Positions 1 through 11,559 of a stretch of 64,000 nt of DNA are shown one piece after another. The stretch is from contig CM021320.1 of the NCBI GenBank assembly GCA_010645155.1, forward strand, positions 2,242,175 through 2,306,174, given 5' to 3'. The stretch's first letter is position 1; each line of letters opens with the position of its first letter. The notes under the pieces are model-generated. The model did no database searches and was not told the origin of the DNA. It saw only the letters and a list, made by a program, of their open reading frames with translations. Origin of the DNA: Tigriopus japonicus (lineage: Eukaryota > Arthropoda > Copepoda > Harpacticoida > Harpacticidae). A program made the translations under genes and the position numbers.

Positions 1-1212
1 TTAATGATGATACTATTTTTATTATTATTATTGTAAGTTATTTGGTTATTTGTGACAACGCTGTTCTTCAAAGTAAAAGGCTGATCACTAGAGTGCGTAG
101 AAAAATTTACTGATTTTCACAAAAAAAATTAATTTAATATTCTCCAAAAAGGCCAAAAAAAATATAAAAAAATTTATTCCCCAACCGTATAAAAAATGGT
201 AGTATTGAATTTAAAGATGCCTTTAGTCATTCTGGTAATCATTCTTTGTAATTCAGCTACAACTCAGCACATTTAGTTATTTCTGGCTAAATATTAAGGC
301 TTTATTTTTTGGCATAGAAGAAATTTGAACTGAAGACAGGTATGTTCAGCGTGTCCAACTGTTTAAGATCAAAAAGAGCTAAATACCTCAGTTTAGGGGC
401 AAATTTTCGAGCTAAAAGAGTTTTTTTTTTTGGAAAAAGAGGTAAACAAGAGCTAATTTTAAAAAGGCTAAAAATACAAATATGATCATAGTTTTGGGCC
501 TTACGTAATTGGCAGTGTATTTAAAACATGGAAAAATTGCTTTTTGTAGTTTTTTCTTACTGTATTTAAAACGGCCAAGAAGAAAAGGAAAAAGATTGTT
601 CTGCAAAGTGATGTTGGCTTCTTGAATGTTATAGATAGAGCAACGATATTGCACAGATCACTAGAAGATAGTGATCCGTGGATAATGAAAGACCTTTATG
701 CCTAGGTTATTGGCAAGAGTTTTGGTTTTTCATATCGGGGCCGACCAGAGAAAAATCTAATTCAACCCATTGTTTGGCCCCTAATTCAAAGCTCACAAGC
801 TAAATTTCAACCACATCAAATGAACTTTTTGTCAGTTAGAGTAGAGCAGTTAGAATCAAAGAGTAAACTAAGTCAAGGTTTTAGTCGGTACCACCACGTT
901 AATGGAGATCAAAACTATTCAAAAGCTGCTATTTTTTTGCTTCAGCAGGAAGAGCCATAGTTTGGAGTCGATTGTCCTGAAAATCTTACGTATTTGTAAA
1001 AAGAATGACCATTTTTAAACAAGCCTCATTTTGTTGAGGTAGAAAATCTGGCAACTTTAAAAATTGTAAAAAGGAACCAAAAATCCCTGAAATTCTCAGA
1101 AAAAGAGCTAAAAAATGGCCAAATATTTCAAAAGGAGCTAAAAGAGCCAAAAGAGCTTTGTGCTCAAATTTGGAGCCAAATTTCCAAAATATCAGGAAGA
1201 AGAGCTAAATTT
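1..1212. other. AT-rich intergenic stretch, no gene seen
   Basis: I see no credible coding sequence or recognisable element here. Open frames are short and low in complexity, driven by runs of A and T. The motif 'gagctaaa' recurs several times between about 370 and 1215, suggesting a decayed repeat, but I could not define its borders. Confidence 0.5.
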
Positions 1213-1933
1213 AGTCCAATATAATTCAGATTAATATCGTTTTATTGACATAAGTCATAAAACAAAGGTCCACAAGGATTCAATGAGCAATCATTTGATG
1301 CCCAATTGATGTCTCTCAAAGAATTCAAACTGTGTTGTTTCTTTGTGTTGAGTCAAAAATCTTCAAACTTCTGATCTACTGACTTGCTTTGTGATAGTGA
1401 TTGTCCATCTTTTGTTGAAAGCAACATTGTTTTTATCATTGGGATAGTTCTAGGACATTCTTCGCTTTGTACAATAATATTAATGTTCTTCTCTGTCCTT
1501 GTTTTTAGCACTTAATTGGGGTTCTAAAGCCAAAAGAAGATTGTAAAATGTTGAAAAAAGATACAAAGAAGATTTTTTTAGCATTCTACGAAGAGAAAAA
1601 TGCCCTTAAACAACCCCAATGATAAAAACAATGTTGCTTTCAAAAAAAGATGGACAATCACTATTACAAAGCAACTCAGTAGATCAGAAGTTCACAAGAA
1701 GAACACAATGAAACAACCCAGTTTGAATTCTTTGAGAGACATCAATTGGGCATCAAATGATTGCTCATTGAATCCTTGTGGACTTTCGTTTTATGACTTA
1801 TGTCAATAAAACGACTTTAATCCAAATTATATTGGATTTCTTCATTAACTCCAGGCTATCACGCAGGAAAATTCACACCAACGCAGTAACGCGCCCTCGC
1901 TCGATCCCACTCCAAGTAATACCGTCCTCCTTG
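1213..1933. mobile_element. Long foldback (inverted-repeat) element, copy 1, left end truncated
   Basis: The stretch folds on itself. The left arm reads AATTCAGATTAATATCG, then bases on Ca-poor sequence leading to a GATTCAATGAGCAATC block. The right arm carries the reverse complement, GATTGCTCATTGAATC, and continues to the outer end TACCGTCCTCCTTG. Compared with the copy at 9881-10704, the outer 85 or so bases of the left arm are missing. No transposase frame is present, and the 69-residue forward frame at 1600-1809 is only arm sequence. Long terminal arms of about 400 bp are typical of foldback or MULE-type non-autonomous elements. I could not place the family, and no clear target duplication is visible. 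Confidence 0.8.
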
Positions 1934-2980
1934 GGTTAGCCAGGAACCCCTGAAAGGGGTGGACACGAACTTCGATTTTTGAAAAAATGGTATGAGGCCG
2001 AGGCTATATTTTGACACAATGTCATTTATTCCTTATTAACGAGTAAAACTGTTGAACATGCATCTTGAAAGAATTCAGGTTAACTTTTTGTGTTAATATT
2101 TATTGACTAATTGTTCTTCACCTTGATTTTAGAGGTCCCAGCACTCCTTTTACTCGTCTCATGAACTTTAAACATTCAGCTCTCCAAAGGATTTTAGTCT
2201 TCTTAACAATCAGGAAAATACATAGATGGAATCTTGCTTCACCCATTAGTCCAACTTCTGTGAAACAATGCTAAATAGAAGTATCTGTGGTGATATCTGG
2301 AGGGTTACTCCTCTTCCATCCTCTTCAGCACCTCCACAACGCAGGAACCATTTCCATAGGAAAATGAAGGAATGAGAATGGTCTCATTTTGAAACAAGAT
2401 GGAGTCCAAGTCGGAGATGTTGTTGGCTATAACTATTGAAGGGCACTTTTGAGGGTTCTAAATCAGATCAGTCATCTGATCCGGATTGGAATTGGAACAA
2501 AGGCAATCACGACGTCCTTGAGACGAAATTAGTGAAAAACATGAGGATTAAATCCTGGATTGTGGATTTGATTGAAAATGTTTCAAGTCTTGGGGCTCAA
2601 GAAGGTCAGGACCACGCAGGACTGGGGCTAAGGGTCCTTCAGGACCAGAGGATCATGTCTTTTCATTGCAGGGATAGGCTCTACGTGCTTGATAGGGTTT
2701 CATTGATCTTCTTAGTTCTTAGATCCCTTTGTCCAGGAATAAACAATCAAATTGAGTCAAAAAATCCACACAATTCAATCTTGGTGGGAGCATTTCATTC
2801 TCAAGACTTTGAGAGGGTCCATGTAATCCGGGTTAGACTGTCAGATCACCAATTTGGGCTGACTGAGTCAAAAGGCAAATCAAAATATTGAGCCCATCCA
2901 TTGCTAGTAGCCACATCTGATATGTTTCGAAGTCATCTTAATTTGTTCTTCATTTGATCGAATTCTTGACACTGAGGACT
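1934..2980. other. Intergenic, nothing recognised
   Basis: There is an open frame on the + strand at 2436-2891, but it opens on TTG, has no recognisable motif and no supporting context. I do not call a gene. Confidence 0.4.
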
Positions 2981-2984
2981 TCTT

Positions 2985-3560
2985 CTTTCTTTGTTCCATG
3001 TGGACCTTAATGCGAACGCAGATTCCTCTTGGAAAGGAACCAAATTTACCACAGAAACTCTCCTCCGGATCAAAACGGGGATTTTTATTACGCTCATCCA
3101 TTAGACAACTTGAACAACCTAAGAATATCTTACCGGTCCTTGAATTATCCTGAACTAAAAGACACAACCATATAATAAAAGAAATTTGAGGATGGACCAT
3201 CGTTTACAGAACAAGCCCAAGGTGACACAACCTAAAACAAACTTGATTTCATACTAAGTTTGGCATGTGTTAGTTAAGTTCAGGATAATACATGGATGGG
3301 TTCAATTGTAAGTTCAAAGATATTGATAAGACGTTCAAATCGGATAATAGATAAGCTCGGAAAACCCCGCTATTTTGTTGTTGATAATTCAAGGAATGGT
3401 AAGATATTCTTAAGTTGTTCAAGTTTTGTAATGGATGAGCGTAAAGAAACTCCCCGTTTTGGTCCCTGGGAAAGTTTGTTCTTAATCCTTTTGCGCAAAA
3501 GAGGAATTTGGGCTCAGATTCCGGTCCATATTCGTTCTTTTTGCTGTAGTTAGGTCTATC
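2985..3560. repeat. Diverged inverted repeat, arms about 180 bp
   Basis: The segment at about 2985-3170 reappears as an inverted, diverged copy at about 3383-3553. Both arms keep an open frame on opposite strands, with similar peptides: DNSRTGKIFLGCSSCLMDER on the - strand (about 3170 downwards) and DNSRNGKIFLSCSSFVMDER on the + strand (about 3385 upwards). The spacer is about 210 bp. It may be an ordinary foldback repeat, or an inverted duplication of an old coding exon. I do not recognise the peptide. Confidence 0.6.
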
Positions 3561-4560
3561 ACTTCCGAAGGTTGTAGCCGGTAACCTAGTCATCATCAGA
3601 CTTCATTTGATCACTTTGATCGTCATCTTGTAGAAAAGACACCTTGTGGGGGGGTTTCATTCGCACTCCATGATGTGGTCATTCATTCATTCACTATTTC
3701 ATTCACTCGTTCTTGGCTGAACTTAATGTCTTCGAAACACCCACATCAGACTGATTTTGGGGCGTGGGGTTGACCTTTACCAAGGCCAGGACTTGGCTGG
3801 ACCCGTTTGAAACACAGAAAACCCCGATTGGCGCACTATCTTTTGGACTTTGGTCGATTTCCGTTTGTTTTCCACTCCCAACATGGCCGTTTGTACTTCT
3901 TGTTTACTTACGAACTCTCGGCCTCATCCGTGTGAGGTTGCGAGCTAGGAAATTCCGCGAGTTCGTATCCAGTATTATATAGGTTATCCCTGGGTTAGCA
4001 TATCCAGTTTAAAAACCAAAATGAGCCAACTATCCCAAAATGACTTCGAAATGCCATTTGTACTGAAGTTAAACATTGACAACCACAACCACTGCCATAT
4101 AGGAAAAAATGCTTTATCTGTTCAGGCAAATTGAAAAATTTATTGCTAAATCGCTAAGGTGACAAGTGTGCTCCAAAAACGAAAAACGACCCCCCCCTAT
4201 TGAACTTCAAAAAACTTATTGGAGAAATTAATGCACGCAGACGAAAGCTTATCATATTAATCTCATTTTAAAGATATTTTGACCTTTTGAAGAAAATATG
4301 TATTAAATATTTTGTTACTTTTTAGCAAATACTTTTAGGGCCTTTTTTATAACTTATAAGTCATAACTAAAGCTCAGACAAAGTTGCAAAATGCAATTTG
4401 TAACTATTGGCCATTTAAGTCAAGCTTCGCAACTTTTGTTACTTTTTTTTGATCACTTTAATCCAGCAAAAAATTATGTGAGCATATATTTCGCACGAAA
4501 TTTTGCATGGCGTTTGCAAATTGTGTTTAAGATAGTTCCAAGGATTTCAGCCGTAAAGAC
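3561..4560. other. Intergenic, CATT-type simple repeats
   Basis: A short CATT/CACT microsatellite lies at about 3680-3712. The rest is AT-rich sequence with short, unconvincing open frames. Confidence 0.4.
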
Positions 4561-4564
4561 GATT

Positions 4565-5225
4565 TTAAGGAAAACCAGCATTCTTGTCACCTAGATGGCT
4601 GTCGCAAATTTCCCCATTCCCTGAGTACATTCTTTTTGGTTGCCCTCCTTTTTCTCAACATGAACAGCACGCCCTCAGAGCTAAATGTCAGAACAAGCAT
4701 TGTTAAATGTACAAAGTTGAGCTTCAATAAAAGGGAAAAATGACAATCAGCGTCATCTTGAGGCAGAAATGGTTGTTGGTGCTTCTGTCAAATCTTTTGC
4801 CTTGATATGTGATAACTGATTACTCAGCATAACTTTTTGGTTTTTAAACACAATTATCTCGTAGCTGAGCTCTTAAAGACTGGAAATATGAAGAAAAATC
4901 AACTTAAGATGGAAGTTCTAATTTTGGCAACAAGTTTAAGTTGAGGATAGCTCTACATTTTGAGTGTGTGCCCCAAGGGGGGCGACAAACTCAGGTTTAC
5001 CATTACATTTCACCAGAGGGCGCATTGTGCTATGATTGTCGCGTAAGTGAGTGCAAGTGAGGCAACCACACATCAAAAAAATCAGCTGAACAGTTGTTGA
5101 GAATTCTGCTGAAACACAAGTAGACAGCCAGCCGGCTGCCCAAGCAAGTCTTAAATCAACATACATACTTCCCCTGGTTTGCCCCTGTTTTGCCTCCATC
5201 TAGTGGCGACTTTTGTAACATTTAG
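4565..5225 (-). repeat. Dispersed repeat DR-B, diverged reverse-oriented copy
   Basis: The right edge, about 5185-5225, is the reverse complement of the block 'actagatggagtcaaaacag' seen at 55750. The left edge, near 4575-4600, matches in reverse the 'gagccatctaggtgaagcg' end of the copies at 10891-11530 and 55711-56168. The interior aligns only loosely. No coding capacity is seen, so the family is unclassified. Confidence 0.6.
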
Positions 5226-5731
5226 TTAAACTTTTTCAAAGGGTAAGCCACCACAACTTTAAGGCATTGAAATCTATTAAATACAAGAGATAGAGGGCTA
5301 AATGGAGAGAATCGCCACTCCAATTAGCAAGGATTTTGTTATGAACTCGGTTTGCTGCTTCTCTGCTGTCCTCAGTCATGGCGCCAAATAAAAAATACGT
5401 CATAGACCTCATTGGCTTGTCCTCCCCATTGACATCTATTAATACTAGACCGAGTGGAAGCCTAAAACTGTGTCTCCGACGCCAATTGTTGAGCGGACAA
5501 AAGTGCGGGATCAGTTGAAATGTGTGACCAGGCAAATGTCAAGCATGCAATAAGGGCTCGGCCGATGTGATTCTGCCTTCATTTTTGAAGTGTGACGAGT
5601 TTTCAATTGAAGATCGAGATTTCACGTGTTTAAAAATAGTGCGATGGTGTCAGTCAACTACTTTTATGCCTTGATTACATCTACTTATTTGAGATATAAT
5701 CAAAAAAGTACACTTTCGTAGTGCAGTTGAT

Positions 5732-5992
5732 ATGCAAAGCAAATTGAATGGATGTTTGCGGTATTTTGTTTTTCGTATTTTGTACCTGCCTGTTGCTTCT
5801 TTAGTACTATGTGAGATCGCGGACATTGAGTCCATTGAGTCGTGCTGCGCAGGTGGACCGAAACTTGAAAAGCTCAAAGTTGTTAAAAAAGTAGGTGATT
5901 CTGATATTTTTGGTAGCTACATGCAATGTACCGATATTGCGACGTACCAACGTGTTTTAAAATGCGCTAAAAAGTACTCTGGCTTCCTGTAA
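5732..5992 (+). CDS. Small open frame of 86 residues, doubtful gene
   Basis: It has an ATG start, a hydrophobic N-terminal stretch (about residues 9-28, YFVFRILYLPVASLVLCEIA) that could act as a signal peptide or anchor, and four cysteines in the mature part (C38, C39, C66 and C78 by rough count). AATAAA follows almost directly after the stop at about 6000, which is closer than usual. It lies inside repeat-derived sequence, and I recognise no family. It may be a decayed fragment of an element-borne protein, or simply noise. Confidence 0.2.
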   Translation: MQSKLNGCLRYFVFRILYLPVASLVLCEIADIESIESCCAGGPKLEKLKVVKKVGDSDIFGSYMQCTDIATYQRVLKCAKKYSGFL

Positions 5993-6180
5993 GAGTGAAA
6001 TAAAAAAACAACTTTTCACCAAACCTCACATTTATGTCAGAGGGCCATACCTAATCAGGGTTCAAACTTTATTTGTAGACCAATTTCAATCATCTCTCTT
6101 GCCTCGCTTGACTCAATGAACACGTAATTTACTTTAGAAACAATTTCATGCTTTTGATTCAAGCAAACTCATAAACCGCT

Positions 6181-7380
6181 TTGATGATCGATATCAAAGG
6201 ATGCACGATTGGGATTTTTATGATTACCGCTCTGACCCTGAATTATCGTTCCGACGCGGCCAGCCGTCCAAACCGAAAGCGTCTTCTTGCTTTAGTCCAA
6301 AACAACAAGAGCAAGTTACGAGAGCGAAAAACCAAAAGACCTTTCATGATTAGCATCGGAAGATGTTTGAACGATGTTAAAGGCAACCAATCAACAAACC
6401 CACCAATCGAGCAACCATGGGAATCCAGACTAAAGCCAAGAAACAACTAGATTCAACACGCAAGCTTAAGTGAAAATAATGTAAGAATGAAAGCACCAAA
6501 CACTGACACCGTTCCAAAACATTTCGAGAAAAAATGCCACAGCATCAGAAACTTCAATTGTTGGAAAGATTCTTCACCCCTATATCAGAATGACCCAATG
6601 GAAGTGAACAAAATGATATGTCATGGACAGAATCAAGCCTCAATGTGACCTATCTTACACCATATTGTTGATGAATAAATCCCCGATAACTGGAGCTTTT
6701 TTGATGAAAGGCTTACAAAATTTCCTTTTAACATCGATCTTCTTTGGACTATGAAGTGATTCATCCGATTTCAATCGGCCTAAATGGTTTATGGGGTCCC
6801 TTAAAGTCATTACTGCTTAGTGTTGTTGAAGCGTCAAAAGTGATTTAATGTCCGCAAATTTGCTGCCTTGTTGTCATTGGTTGAGCGGGCTCAATTCTAA
6901 ACCAATACCTGACTTTGTTTAGATTAGTGACCTCACTGAATCGTTGGCTAATTGATGAGTCAACTGTGGAACTCAGTAATGTTTTTGGATCATTTTTAGT
7001 TATTGCTAGTGGTCACTTTCTTGAAAGAACCAAACATGTCACTAGGTGACCATGCCTTGGATTTGAATACCTCAACTAGGAACATTTTTGCCAATACATT
7101 GAGTAAGTCATTGGTAGGAAGAACACAAATTTAAGCTATTGCGTTGTGCAGGGTTAATCCATGCATGGACAAGAACTAACTTGTGGCTTCAAGAACAAGT
7201 TTTAAAAAGTTGGTCTTGATTCGCATGTTTGGTCACCCTAATTGTCCGCTCAACAATTGTGATGGCGACATTTTGCTCAAAAATTTAACGCATTCCTCCC
7301 CGCTTGAAAGTCAGCCAGACTAAAGCTTGCACACTATCTAGTGATAATAATTGATCTAAGGTCCTTCCTTGCACTTGCAA
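6181..7380. other. Interior of element E copy 1, no gene called
   Basis: An open frame at 6184-6450 gives a basic peptide with a weakly hydrophobic start, but the opposite strand is also open across most of it, so coding is not supported. The block at about 6945-7040 ('gctagtggtcactttcttga') recurs at about 10855-10880. Confidence 0.35.
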
Positions 7381-7959
7381 TGTCAGAAGGGTTCCAAGCT
7401 CCATTAAGGAGTTGGACTCAGTTGAAGAAATGAACCTGCAACTTAACCAACATGACTATGGGTCAAATTGTTATAAATCAGAAAATTATTTGTACCCAGA
7501 GGGTATATTCAAATATTAATTCAAGAGTACAAATCAAAACTTTCTAACCAATGGACATTTAGGACTCAAACAACATGTGGTCAACCTGGCTGTCTGTTCA
7601 GTTGTATTTCAAAGCATAGATATGAAGAAATAGGACAGACTAAGTCAACTCTGCCTATCATTTTGCAGGATGATCATGGGGTTAACATGGACAGATTGAC
7701 ATCAACAAGATCTCTTCCTTCAAGTCTTGTCACTGAGAACAAACTTGTTTCTGGTCATGGTCAAATTGGACACACTCCCAGGGTTGGGACAATCCAGTCT
7801 TTGAAAAAAGAGCTGATCATGATCAAGCATTTGCAATTTGTCTAGCCCCGTCTTAAACAACTTCAGGGGATAACCTTTAGTTTATTCCCTGTCATGATTT
7901 GAGGGCAACAAATTCCAAAGTACAAATTTACATGAGACAAATCTTATTTTACTAATAAC

Positions 7960-8976
7960 TAGGGCTGAATATTTTAGGTTAACTTTTTGGGCAAATTATG
8001 ACATAATTAGGTTGCCCAAAACTACGTTTTAGGTTTTTTTTAGGTTGAATAGATTACACCTTTTACAGTGGCTTTTCAGACCAAATTTTGCCTTTTATCT
8101 ATTGTTTTTCAGCACTTTACTCTTGGCAAGAGTATTGGGTCCTTTAAGGAGCAGCTGACTGGGAGGTCACAATACATAAGACTGGGAGGTCACCTTAGTA
8201 ATACAGCTCCAGAAATTGCACCCTGACACAAACATGTGATCCATTTTCGAGCTTCTAAAGGTATATTGGACACATTAGAACAGAAATTTTGTGAATCAAA
8301 GCTCAAAGGTTGCACGTGTTTTCCATTTCACTGGTTGCGCTTGAAGGACTCAATAAGTAGTTGAGCAGAGACAAAGGCAATGAAAATTTTATTTGGCAGT
8401 GAGGGAAAATGCCAGTATAGAAAATTTTGTGCCAGTGAAATTTGTTAAGCGGCAGAATATGGCAGAAAGTGGCAAAAATGCGACCAAAAAACCCAGATCA
8501 AAAATTGTCGACCTAAAAAAGGAGATCGGCAATTTTTGACCTAAAATGAGACCGAAAATTGTCGACCTAAACACGGAGATCGGATTTTTTTTACCTTAAA
8601 ACGAGTTCAGAAATTTTTGACTTTAAAACGAGTTCTGAAATATTTTACCTTAAAACGAGCCTGAAACCACCTGATAAAGCTAATTCGGTATGTTGATCAG
8701 ATGAAAAACATTGTGGCTCCCACTCTTCTACTTTCTTCCTTTTTTTTGTTTTAAAGACACTGGGGTAATTTTCAAGTGGGCTTAGTCAAATGACTTTAGG
8801 GTGAGAAAAAAGTTAATTTTAGGTTGAAAACTTAGTTTTAGGTAAAAATTTCCTGAAAAATGCGAGAAAAAAGTTAATTTTAGGTTGGAAACTTATTTTT
8901 AGGTAAAAATTGCCCAAAAAAGGCGTTTTAGGTTAAAACCTAGGTTTTTATGTAAAACCTAAAATATTCAGCCCTA
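7960..8976. mobile_element. hAT-like non-autonomous element, 1017 bp, 8-bp target duplication CTAATAAC
   Basis: The ends are perfect 21-bp inverted repeats. The left end begins TAGGGCTGAATATTTTAG and the right end is its reverse complement. The 8 bases CTAATAAC occur directly outside both ends (7952-7959 and 8977-8984). The uninterrupted host sequence is preserved in the related copy near 15483-15515 ('ttattttactagtaagacag'), which gives an empty site for comparison. The interior is rich in 'aggtt/aacct' and 'gaccta' subterminal motifs and has no transposase frame. An 8-bp duplication with TA-starting ends is characteristic of hAT transposons. Confidence 0.9.
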
Positions 8977-9138
8977 CTAATAACACAGAAAATGGGACAA
9001 GCTACTCTTCTTCTTAGGGCACTTTGAGGCACTCTGCCCAACTCCAGGCTACCAAAGCCAAAGCAATTTTTCATTCAAGCTGCTGAGTGGGAGTGTCTCT
9101 CCTCTCCATTTAGCCCTCTGACTAGAAGTAGTTTTATC

Positions 9139-9880
9139 CAAGGAGGACGGTATTACGTGGAGTGGGATCAAGCGAGGGCGCGTTACTGCGTTGGTGTGAA
9201 TTTTCCTGCGTGATAGCCTGGAGTTAATGAAGAAATCCAAAATAATTCGGATTAATGGCGTTTTATTGACTTAAGTCAAAAAACAAAAGTCCACAAGGAT
9301 TCAATGAGCAATCATTTGATGCCCATTTGATGTCTCTCAAAGAATTCAAACTGGGTTGTTTCATTGTGTTAAGTCAAATATCTTCAAACTCCTGATCTAC
9401 TGACTTGCTTTGTGATAGTAATTGTCTACCTTTTGTTGAAAGCAACATGGTTTTATCATTGGGGTTGTTTAAGGGCATTTTTCTCTTCGTAGAATGCTAA
9501 AAAATGTTCTATGTATCTTTTATCAATATTTTACAGTTTTCTTTTGGCTTTAGAACCCCAATTAAGTGGTAAAAACAAAGACAGAGAAGAACATTCATAT
9601 CATTGTACAAAGGGAAGAATGTCCTAGAACTATCCCAATGATAAAAACAATGTTGCTTTCAACAAAAGATGGACAATCACTATCACAAAGCAAGTCAGTG
9701 GATCAGAAGTTTGTAGATATTTGACTAAACCAATGAAACAACACAATTTCAATTCTTTAAGAGACATCATTTGGGCATCAAATGATTGCTCATTGAATCC
9801 TTGTGCACTTTTGTTTTATGGCTTATGTCAATAAAACAACATTAATCCAAATTATATTGGATTTCTTCATTAACTCCAGG
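9139..9880. mobile_element. Long foldback element, copy 2, right end cut by copy 3
   Basis: The left outer end, CAAGGAGGACGGTATTAC, starts at 9139. Arms and centre align with the copies at 1213-1933 and 9881-10704. The right arm stops at 'ttaactccagg' (9880), and the next base begins copy 3 with its own CAAGGAGGAC end, so about 85 bp of the outer right arm is missing at the junction. No coding content is seen. Confidence 0.8.
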
Positions 9881-10704
9881 CAAGGAGGACGGTATTACTT
9901 GGAGTGGGATCAAGCGGGGGCGCATTACTGCGTTGGTGTGAATTTTCCTGCGTGATAGCCTGGAGTTAATGAAAAAGTCCAATATAATTCGAATTAATGT
10001 CGTTTTGTTGACATAAGTCATGAAACAAAAGTCCACAAGGATTCAATGAGCAATCATTTGATGCCCAATTGATGTCTCTCAAAGAATTCAAACTGTGTTG
10101 TTTCATTGTGTTAAGTCAGATATCTTCAAACTACTGATCTACTGACTTGCTTTGTGTTGGTGATTGTCCACCTTTTATTGAAAGCAACATGGTTTTTATC
10201 ATTGGGGTTGTTTAAGGACATTTTTCTCTTCATAGAATGCAAAAAAAATCTTTTTCGTATCTTTTTTTCAACATTTTACAGTCTTCTTTTGGCTTTAGAA
10301 CCCCAATTAGGTGCTTAAAACAAAAACAGAGAAGAACATTCAAATCATTGTACAAAGGGAAGAATGTCTTTGAACTATCCCAATGATGAAAACAATGTTG
10401 CTTTCAACAAAAGATGGGCAATCACTATCACAAAGCAAGTCAGTAGATCAGGAGTTTGAAGATATCTGACTTAACACAATGAAACAACACAGTTTGAGTT
10501 CTTTGAGAGACAACAATTGGGCATCAAATGATTGCTCATTGAATCCTTGTGGACTTTTGTTTTATGTCCTATGTCAATAAAACGACATTAACTTGAATTA
10601 TATTGGATTTCTTCATTAACTCCAGGCTATCACGCAGGAAAATTCACACCAAGGCAGTAACGCGCCCTCGCTCGATCCCACTTCAAGTAATACCGTCCTC
10701 CTTG
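9881..10704. mobile_element. Long foldback element, copy 3, full length (824 bp)
   Basis: The copy begins CAAGGAGGACGGTATTAC and ends with the reverse complement, GTAATACCGTCCTCCTTG. Arms of about 400 bp meet near 10290, so nearly the whole element is a hairpin. It abuts copy 2 head to tail with no spacer. There is no open frame of interest. No target duplication could be identified because the left neighbour is another copy. Confidence 0.85.
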
Positions 10705-10719
10705 TTTAATCGTAAAAAC

Positions 10720-10890
10720 ATGTCGCCCGTTGCCAACTGTTGAGGGGACAAAAGTGCGGGAACATTAGATATGTGTGATCAGACAAATGACAACCATGCA
10801 AGTGATGAACCAAAGGTGGAATTGAGCAAAGTTTTTGGGTCATTTTTGCTATTGCTAGTGGTCACTTTCTTGAAAGAACGAAAGACGTCA
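10720..10890. repeat. Fragments related to element E interior
   Basis: The block 'gaggggacaaaagtgcggga' (about 10740) matches 5495-5515. 'gctagtggtcactttcttga' (about 10855) matches about 7008. These are short relics of the interior of element E copy 1. Confidence 0.5.
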
Positions 10891-11530
10891 ATGAAGAATG
10901 TTAATTGAAGGATACAAAAATTGCCATAAAATGGAGCCAAAACAGGGGCAAAGTCCATTGATTTCAGATCTATCCTGAACTTTGATTTGTTACCAAAATT
11001 GCAGCTTCCATCTTAAAATGGATTTCTCTTCATATTTCGAGTCTTTTGGACCTCAGTTACGATATCAATGTGTTCAAAAAGTAAAAAGTCACACTTAGTT
11101 ATCACAAATTGAGGCTAAATATTTACCAGAAGCACCCACAAATGTTTCTATCTCAAGATGGCGCTGATTGTCATTTTTCTCTTTGATTGAAGCTCAACTT
11201 TGCTTCCTTCAGAGGGCTTGCTTGCTCTGACGGCAGAGTTGCTCATTTTGAGAACTAGAGAGGGCACCCTAGTAGGATGTGTTAAGGCAGGGACCACTGT
11301 ACTTCAGGACGAATTTCAAAAATACACACTGGGTCCGATCATTGTACTAAAATGTGAGTTTTTTGCAACAAATATATTGTTCCGTTTAATTTTCATTGTA
11401 CTAATCGGACCCAGTGTGTATTTTGAAAGTAATCCTGGCTTGAGCCATCCTTGGTTAAGGGCATGCTAAATCATGTAAGAGCCATCTAGGTGAAGCGAAT
11501 GTTAGTTTTCTTTAAAATCCTAAATAGGTG
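10891..11530 (+). repeat. Dispersed repeat DR-B, forward copy, interrupted by a MITE
   Basis: It aligns closely along its whole length with 55711-56168. Shared landmarks are 'ccaaaattgcagcttccatc', 'aagatggcgctgattgtcat' and 'taagagccatctaggtgaag'. The main difference is a 166-bp insertion at 11288-11453 absent from the other copy. It is non-coding and the family is unknown. Confidence 0.8.
11288..11453. mobile_element. Small MITE, 166 bp, about 7-bp target duplication GTTAAGG
   Basis: Comparison with the DR-B copy at 55711-56168 shows an insertion here flanked by GTTAAGG (11281-11287 and 11454-11460), where the empty site has the motif once. The termini CAGGGACC and CAAGGATGG (reverse strand) are imperfect inverted repeats. 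Inside them is a strong hairpin, 'atacacactgggtccgat' against its complement 'atcggacccagtgtgtat'. The end sequence and duplication size suggest hAT, but the duplication is one base short of the usual eight. Confidence 0.8.
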
Positions 11531-11559
11531 ACCATGCCAGTTTTCTTGAAGAGGAAGCA

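Larger units (their letters stand above)
5289..9118. mobile_element. hAT-like non-autonomous element E, copy 1 (composite, internally different)
   Basis: The left end, TAGAGGGCTAAATGGAGAGA (5289), and the right end, CTCTCCATTTAGCCCTCT (about 9101-9118), are inverted copies of the ends of the intact element at 13449-16010. Internal blocks 5289-5410, 7383-7690, 7683-7959 and 8985-9118 align with that element. Other interior blocks differ, so the two copies are different deletion derivatives of a longer parent. No clean target duplication flanks this copy, so its borders may come from two events. A separate 1 kb element interrupts it at 7960-8976. No transposase frame is recognisable. Confidence 0.55.

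Noticed and set aside
2436..2891. 151-residue forward open frame
   Set aside because: It opens on TTG, has no recognisable motif, and composition and context give no support for coding.
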